The position numbers were made by a program, and so were the translations under genes. 64,000 nt of DNA from Acidimicrobiales bacterium (lineage in GTDB: Bacteria; Actinomycetota; Acidimicrobiia; Acidimicrobiales; SZUA-35), in NCBI GenBank assembly GCA_024638815.1, contig JAHEJM010000006.1, positions 19,753-83,752 on the forward strand, read 5' to 3'. Positions 59,269-64,000 of the stretch are shown piece after piece. The notes below the pieces were generated by a model that searched no databases, was not told where the DNA came from, and was given only the letters and a program-made list of their open reading frames with translations. Within the stretch, counting starts at the first letter, position 1. The number at the start of each line of letters is the position of its first letter.

Positions 59269-61034
59269 CAACCTTCCTCGTCTCTAGTGTTATCGCCGGG
59301 TTCGGCCGGAGCGGATTCAGCATCCTCGGACTCGGCGTCGCCGGATCCGGAACCTCCGGACTCGGACCGCAGACCGTCGTAGGCCAGCTCGCCGTGGGCC
59401 AGCGGGGTGGCCGAGACCACAACCGGCGGGGCCGGGAAATTGCCCAACGGTGGAGGCGACGGGGCGGCCCATTCCAGGGTCGTTCCCGACCATGTGTCGC
59501 CGCTGGAGCCGGCTGGTTTGCGGCTCACCACGGAGCCGACCAGACCAAGTGCGATCACGGCGACGGCGCCGAGCAGCAGGGCCACACCGATGGTGGCCAC
59601 CACCCCGAACACCTGGAGGGAACCCTCGCTGGTGTCGACCAGCTCGGGGTATTGGGGCTGGTCGGCGATTCCGGCGGCCAATTCACCCACGGCCCAGATG
59701 ACGGAGCCGGCGGCGGCCAGGGCGATGGCAAACAGGGCGGGCGAGGCGGCCGAGGATCGACCGAACAGCTTGCTCGACCAGTGCTGGAGGGCGGCGATGA
59801 CGCCGACCACAACGGCCCCCACCACCAGGGCCGTGACCGCTTCGTGGAAGGTGGTGCCGTTGAGGACCAGGCTGTTGGTCATATCGACCGAGTCGGGGAA
59901 CAGCGAGTCGAAGAAGCCCATGATGGGCTCGACCAGACCGAGGAGTTGTACCAACGTGGCCGCCAGAAGCAACAGCCCCGACAGCAGGGCTCCGGCCAGC
60001 GCCGGATTGACCGAGATCGAGCCGGAACGAAGGCTGTCGCCGGCGAGGGCCAAGGTGCCCAGCACCGGCAGTACCACCGCCAGTAGGCCAAGGACCAGCA
60101 CGGCGTTGTTGTAGTCGATGGTGCGGATCGAGGCCATACCGACCAGGTGGGGGCCAAACGTCAGCAGGCCGAACACCGTGAGCAGTGCCATCACGGTCCG
60201 GTGGAGTCGCACCGGGACACCGGTATGGACACCGATCATGTCGACGGCCATGCCGAGTACGGGAATGGTCAGCCAGTAGATGGCCGGGGCCCGGGTCACA
60301 CCGTCGAGTACACCGACCAGCACCTCACTCTGCTCGATGGGCAGATGCTGATAGCGGATGTTGAGGGCAGCCAACAACAGCTCGGCCAACGTGATGGGGA
60401 GGCTGAACAGCCCGACCAGTGAGAAAACGAAATAGCTCCAGCTGGTGAAGGGCACCCGCTCGGTGGTCATACCAATCGTGCGAGCCCCGAGTACGGTCGA
60501 TGCCAGGATCACCAGCCCCCAGATGATGGCGCCGACCATCATGGCCAGCGACGCCGCCCACAGCACTACGAAGTCCCCACGGCCGCCACCGGGCCCGCCG
60601 TTGAGCAGGTAGTCGACGATGAGCAGGCCGGCCCCAAGCAGCCAGGTCCAGAAGGCGCCGGCGGCACCGCGGGCGAAGGCCAGGCTGGAGGCGCCGATCT
60701 GGAGGGGAACAAGGTAGATGCCGATACCAAGCAGGATCGGAACCAGACCACCGAAGATCATCAGCTCGCGGCTGAGCGACCAGATCTGGGTGAACTCATC
60801 GGGGTCACGGGCGATCTGGAAACCGAGTCCGTCGACCGACTCGTAGGAGGCGACCAGGGCCAAGACGAGCGACGTCACCAGGAACAGCACGCCGCCCCCG
60901 ATGAACAATCGGCCGACCGGCTTGTGATCGGATACCCCGAGCCATCCGTCGATGGTGGTCGGCGTGGCCCCCGGGGCCCCTGATACCGCCGCCACTCCTC
61001 TAGCTGTGTCTGGGCGAGATTCTGTTAAAGCCAT
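59268..61034 (-). CDS. COX1-like protein lacking most heme/copper ligands
   Basis: A 588-residue homologue of oxidase subunit I. Framework segments align with ctaD: VSDHKPVGRLF with VDHKKIGIMYG; ELMIFGGLVPILLGIGIYLV and PLQIGASSLAF with its FTMHGTVM region; VPFTSWSYFVFSLVGL. The first heme-a His is replaced (Ser88), HPEVY reads APAIY (Ala249), HFHY reads TFHE (Thr395, His397 kept) and the HH pair is not recognisable. It is therefore unlikely to reduce oxygen. About 14 helices and a long acidic tail are predicted. ATG 61034 is the likely start. Coupled to the COX3-like gene and intact, so probably functional. Confidence 0.82.
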   Translation of the reverse strand: MALTESRPDTARGVAAVSGAPGATPTTIDGWLGVSDHKPVGRLFIGGGVLFLVTSLVLALVASYESVDGLGFQIARDPDEFTQIWSLSRELMIFGGLVPILLGIGIYLVPLQIGASSLAFARGAAGAFWTWLLGAGLLIVDYLLNGGPGGGRGDFVVLWAASLAMMVGAIIWGLVILASTVLGARTIGMTTERVPFTSWSYFVFSLVGLFSLPITLAELLLAALNIRYQHLPIEQSEVLVGVLDGVTRAPAIYWLTIPVLGMAVDMIGVHTGVPVRLHRTVMALLTVFGLLTFGPHLVGMASIRTIDYNNAVLVLGLLAVVLPVLGTLALAGDSLRSGSISVNPALAGALLSGLLLLAATLVQLLGLVEPIMGFFDSLFPDSVDMTNSLVLNGTTFHEAVTALVVGAVVVGVIAALQHWSSKLFGRSSAASPALFAIALAAAGSVIWAVGELAAGIADQPQYPELVDTSEGSLQVFGVVATIGVALLLGAVAVIALGLVGSVVSRKPAGSSGDTWSGTTLEWAAPSPPPLGNFPAPPVVVSATPLAHGELAYDGLRSESGGSGSGDAESEDAESAPAEPGDNTRDEEG

Positions 61035-61330
61035 AGATCTATGTCGAACCCTGTTCGTGCCGTCCTGTGGTGACAGGTACTGCTGCCGGGTGGAGGCGAC
61101 CACAAGCCTGGTCGACCTGCGCCACGCCCCATCCCTCGGCCGTGATTATGCCAGCCGTGCGGTCACGTACTGTAACCGCCCCCGAGCCTAGTGTTTCCTG
61201 GAGCCTTGATCATTCAACATGCCGTCACATTTCGGTACATCTCGGTGAAGTTCCCGCTGCCTGTGGTTTTGACCCTCTCCGGTGCGTCTCGTCGTGGTAC
61301 GTCCCTTTCCCTCGATGACCCCTGCTGATC
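61035..61330. other. Intergenic region between ctaB and the COX1-like gene
   Basis: This 296-base gap separates two leftward genes and should carry the promoter of the oxidase operon. CATAGATCTATG at 61032-61043 is a perfect 12-bp palindrome overlapping the COX1-like start codon. No gene or tRNA is seen. TTGATCATTCAA at 61206-61217 is AT-rich compared with its surroundings. Confidence 0.4.
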
Positions 61331-62233
61331 TCATCGGACGAGCTGATCGACGGCCATGGCGGCGAACAACACCGTCAGGTGGGTGATGGAGAAGGCAAAG
61401 TAGCGAATCGACTGCTTCTTCTGCTGCTCCCGGTCGGTGAGACCCAGGAGGCGGACTGCGCCACCGGTGAAGGCCACGCCCAGCACCATGGCCACGGTGA
61501 AATAGATCCAGCCCATGTCGGCCACATACCAGAACACCAGGGTCAGGGCCCAAACCACCACCGAGTAGGCGATGATCTGGCGGACCGCAGCCTGGTGACC
61601 CTCGACCACGGGCAGCATGGGCACATCGGCGGCCGAGTAGTCGTCCTCGTATTTGATGGCCAGGGCCCAGAAATGGGGCGGGGTCCAGAAGAAGATGACG
61701 GCGAACAAGACGATGGCGGGCAAGCCGACGGTGTTGGTGACCGACGACCAGCCGATCAGCACCGGCACCGCACCGGCAGCCCCACCGATGACGATGTTCT
61801 GGGTGGAGGTGCGCTTCAACCAGATCGTGTAGACGACTACGTAGAAGGCGCAGGCGGCCAGGGCGAGCAGGGCTGACAGGAGATTGACGAAGGCGGCGAG
61901 CCAGATGAAGGCAAGGGTCTCCACGGCCACGGCAAAGGCCAGGGCTTCGGGCGGCGACACCTCACCGGTGACCAGTGGCCGTCCTTTGGTCCGGTTCATG
62001 ACGGCATCGATGTCACGATCGATGTACATGTTGAAGGCGTTTGCCCCGCCTGCGGCCAGGGCGCCGCCGACCACCGTGTTGATGATCAACAGCAGCGATG
62101 GCATTCCCCGATTGGCCACGATCATCGGCGGCACCGTGGTCACCAGTAACAGCTCGATGATCCGGGGCTTGGTCAGGGCCACGAAGGCCAGAGCCCGAGT
62201 ACGTGCAGGAGCAGCAGTAAGCACCAGGCCCAA
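61331..62233 (-). CDS. ctaB: Protoheme IX farnesyltransferase (heme O synthase)
   Basis: CtaB attaches a farnesyl group to heme b, giving heme O, the precursor of heme A. The 300-residue UbiA-fold membrane protein has the diphosphate-binding motif NAFNMYIDRDIDAVMNRTKG, the KPRIIELLLVTTVPPMI opening, and the second loop with WTPPHFWALAIKYEDDY. All family motifs are complete. It is divergent from ctaA, which makes heme A from its product, with 140 bases between the two starts for both promoters. Confidence 0.96.
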   Translation of the reverse strand: MGLVLTAAPARTRALAFVALTKPRIIELLLVTTVPPMIVANRGMPSLLLIINTVVGGALAAGGANAFNMYIDRDIDAVMNRTKGRPLVTGEVSPPEALAFAVAVETLAFIWLAAFVNLLSALLALAACAFYVVVYTIWLKRTSTQNIVIGGAAGAVPVLIGWSSVTNTVGLPAIVLFAVIFFWTPPHFWALAIKYEDDYSAADVPMLPVVEGHQAAVRQIIAYSVVVWALTLVFWYVADMGWIYFTVAMVLGVAFTGGAVRLLGLTDREQQKKQSIRYFAFSITHLTVLFAAMAVDQLVR

Positions 62234-62373
62234 GGGTAACCGGATGCAGCCGTCGTCGAGGCATCCGGGTGTTGCAGTTTCGCCAGGAGGCCGCGGGTGC
62301 GGCCGATTGGCGATCGGTTGTGCGACCGCGGCTTTTTGTCGCCGGCGGCCGACAGGGGGGATACGTTGAAATC

Positions 62374-63324
62374 GTGAGCCCCAACAGTTATCAACGCCTG
62401 GTCCTGTGGGTGGGCGCGCTGCTCGCCCTGATCGTTCTCACCGGCGCCGGTGTCCGCCTGGCCGAGGCCGGGCTTGGTTGTGAGGACTGGCCCAACTGCC
62501 ATGAAGGCGAACTCGCCCCCAGCAACTCGGTGCCGGGATGGATCGAGTTCGGCAATCGGCTGCTGTCCGGCGTTGTCGGTCTCGGTTGCGTGGCCGCCGT
62601 GTGGGGCGCCTATCGCCGGTTGCCTCGGCGGCGGGATCTGACCCTCTTGGCCTGGGGGCTGGTGGCCGGCTCGGCAGCACAGATCCTCCTGGGGCGGTTC
62701 ATCATCGTCATGGACCTTCATCCCATCGCCGTCGGCGGCCACTTCGTGTTGTCGATGCTGATGCTGTGGAACGTCGTGGTGCTGTGGATTCGTTCCGGCT
62801 TGGACGAGGTACCGATCACCGAGCCGGCTGTCGATCAGCGGCTCCTGGTCCACGGCCGTGCGCTGGTGGCCCTGGCCGGGCTTGTGGTGGTGCTTGGAGT
62901 GGCCGTGACCGGAACCGGCCCCAACAGCGGGGACGCCCGGGCCGAGCGCCTGGCCTTCGACTTCACCACGATCGCCCGCACCCACGCCGCCTCGGTCTGG
63001 CTGTTCCTGGCCATCCTGGTGGTCTTCGCCCTGGCCGTGGTCCGCCTACGGGCCGACGGGCGATCGCTGCCCACCCTGCCGGTTCAGGGCGGCAGGGCCA
63101 TGACCGCCGATCGGCTGGCTCGGTGGTTGGTGGGAGCGGTGGTGGCCCAGGGAGCGGTGGGCTACATCCAGTACCTGAACGGAGTCCCACCGATACTGGT
63201 TGAGGTCCACGTGCTGGGTTCGATCGTGGTCTGGGTGCTCACCCTGTTGACCTACCTCAGCCTGTATCGGCGTCGGTCAGGGAATATCCCGGCTGGCGTC
63301 GAAGAAGCAGTACAAGCGGTGTAG
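62374..63324 (+). CDS. ctaA: Heme A synthase, CtaA/COX15 family
   Basis: CtaA oxidises the methyl group of heme O to formyl, producing heme A. The 316-residue, eight-helix protein starts at GTG 62374. It contains the first-loop cysteine pair in LGCEDWPNCHEG, the heme-binding histidines in EFGNRLLSGVV (Glu plus Asn-Arg context), HPIAVGGHFVLS, IARTHAAS and VEVHVLGSIVVW. All expected ligand helices are present. Divergent from ctaB. Its 3' end overlaps the convergent unknown gene by 48 bases. Confidence 0.95.
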   Translation: MSPNSYQRLVLWVGALLALIVLTGAGVRLAEAGLGCEDWPNCHEGELAPSNSVPGWIEFGNRLLSGVVGLGCVAAVWGAYRRLPRRRDLTLLAWGLVAGSAAQILLGRFIIVMDLHPIAVGGHFVLSMLMLWNVVVLWIRSGLDEVPITEPAVDQRLLVHGRALVALAGLVVVLGVAVTGTGPNSGDARAERLAFDFTTIARTHAASVWLFLAILVVFALAVVRLRADGRSLPTLPVQGGRAMTADRLARWLVGAVVAQGAVGYIQYLNGVPPILVEVHVLGSIVVWVLTLLTYLSLYRRRSGNIPAGVEEAVQAV

Positions 63325-64000
63325 TAGCTGCTGGAGTGAGATCCAGACCACTGTCTCCACGATCTGGGCCGGGGTCAGCACGTTGACCGCAGTGTCCACC
63401 GTGATCTCGTTCACTTCGGACGGGCTGGGTGACCCGACCTTGGCCAGCATGACGGCTGCCGCCTGTTCACTGGTCAGGCCGGGGGGAAGCACTGCGGTTT
63501 CCGGCGCCTCGGTGGCGAAGCGGCTGACGGCGGCCATGACCCTCGGGTCGATCTCGGGAGCCAACTTCTCGGTGAGCTGTACCGCCTCGGCGGTCAGCAC
63601 GTCATCGTCGACAACCCGGGCGTAGACGAGGCCCACGAGACACTTCGCCCCCAACCCGAGTTTCGTCAGCTCGGGATCGAGGTTGTCCCGCAGTGCGGTG
63701 GCGATGGCCCGCACCGCCCGATTGTGCTGCAGGCTGGCCAGGATGGGGAACGAATGACCGACATCGGCCTCGAGAGTGAGCAGGGCCGGGGCAATCCGAC
63801 CCGACATGCCCCTGGTCCACTGTCGTTCCTTGCGTATGGCTCCCGGAGCCTGCCGGATGACCCGCAGGTAGGTTCCGAGCGAGTCCTGAGGTACCTGGAG
63901 ATACCCGGCGACATGGTCGCCACCGTTGCCGTTGCCACGGGAGCGGGGCAACGGTCGGAGAGGGCGACCTTCGGTGAGATCGATCTCGTCCAATTCCTCG
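63277..64000 (-). CDS. AhpD/carboxymuconolactone-decarboxylase-like protein, 5' partial
   Basis: An open minus-strand frame enters from the right edge; the only possible start inside, TTG 63993, is weak, so the gene probably begins beyond the window. At least 238 residues are visible. An all-helical stretch with LGAKCLVGLVYARVVDDDVL resembles the core helix of AhpD/CMD proteins, but the CxxC redox pair is absent (the equivalent reads VVDDDVL). A later part has LTPAQIVETVVWISLQQLLH. Family placement is tentative. The stop at 63277 overlaps the end of ctaA. Confidence 0.5.
   Translation of the reverse strand, partial: EELDEIDLTEGRPLRPLPRSRGNGNGGDHVAGYLQVPQDSLGTYLRVIRQAPGAIRKERQWTRGMSGRIAPALLTLEADVGHSFPILASLQHNRAVRAIATALRDNLDPELTKLGLGAKCLVGLVYARVVDDDVLTAEAVQLTEKLAPEIDPRVMAAVSRFATEAPETAVLPPGLTSEQAAAVMLAKVGSPSPSEVNEITVDTAVNVLTPAQIVETVVWISLQQLLHRLYCFFDASRDIP

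Noticed and set aside
61032-61043. CATAGATCTATG palindrome as an operator
   Set aside because: It is only 12 bases, overlaps the start codon and has no second copy; it may be chance.

Overview
The window is a dense, strongly GC-rich bacterial chromosome segment with G/C-biased third codon positions and frequent GTG/TTG starts. Two WhiB-type iron-sulfur regulators, an F420-type luciferase-like oxidoreductase, an actinobacterial ask-asd pair, a mycobacterial-type pair of Get3/ArsA-like ATPases, a DUF222/13E12 HNH gene and an aa3-type oxidase operon all point to an actinobacterium. I infer an Acidimicrobiia-like lineage rather than Streptomyces or Mycobacterium, but sequence reading alone cannot fix the genus. 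No phage, plasmid or CRISPR locus is visible.

Layout. 1-3.2 kb: selA-selB, the selenocysteine-incorporation genes. 3.2-8.2 kb: a WhiB-like regulator, an NfeD-like membrane protein, a coupled pair of Get3/ArsA-like ATPases, a STAS protein, a stand-alone receiver domain and tRNA-Pro(CGG). 8.4-12 kb: a small membrane protein, an MpaB-type oxygenase, a clipped MazG-like gene, a decayed Tn3-family transposase relic and a DUF222-HNH gene broken by a small double-hairpin insertion. 12-15.3 kb: asd-lysC and a membrane-anchored cyclophilin. 15.5-21.7 kb: a subtilase, an MFS exporter, a shortened lipoprotein, a methyltransferase-like gene and aat. 21.7-31.7 kb: a B12-dependent ethylmalonyl-CoA-type mutase, a degenerate GGDEF protein, a polytopic membrane protein, yaaA, the cobalamin-assembly genes cobU-cobT-cobS, an MscS channel and an M20 amidohydrolase. 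31.9-34.2 kb: a glutaminyl cyclase and a ruined PadR/ABC-permease locus. 34.1-41.1 kb: a SWIM protein with its SNF2 helicase, two flavodoxin-fold oxidoreductases and a family-2 glycosyltransferase. 41.2-46.9 kb: a 39-residue LPVTG protein, an acyl-ACP desaturase, an ATP-dependent DNA ligase, dut, orn and an acyl-ACP thioesterase. 46.9-51.6 kb: a whiB7-like gene with a promoter and attenuator-like leader, a TlpA/CcdA pair, a poly-gamma-glutamate-hydrolase-like protein and a luciferase-like oxidoreductase behind three tandem copies of a hairpin repeat. 51.7-63.3 kb: pdxH and a large cytochrome oxidase block (ctaG, ctaF, ctaE, ctaD, ctaC, a membrane protein, COX3-like, COX1-like, ctaB), with ctaA divergent from ctaB.

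How the parts fit. ctaA and ctaB make heme A for the aa3 oxidase encoded beside them, and ctaG and the TlpA/CcdA pair are plausible assembly helpers. cobUTS completes the nucleotide loop of cobalamin, the cofactor of the nearby mutase. The most unusual biology is in the oxidase block. A second subunit-I homologue has lost most of the expected heme and copper histidines yet sits in an intact, translationally coupled operon with a second subunit-III homologue, and the catalytic subunit II carries an EF-hand-like acidic insert. Other points of interest are a dispersed hairpin repeat placed just before start codons, the whiB7 leader and the LPVTG microprotein.
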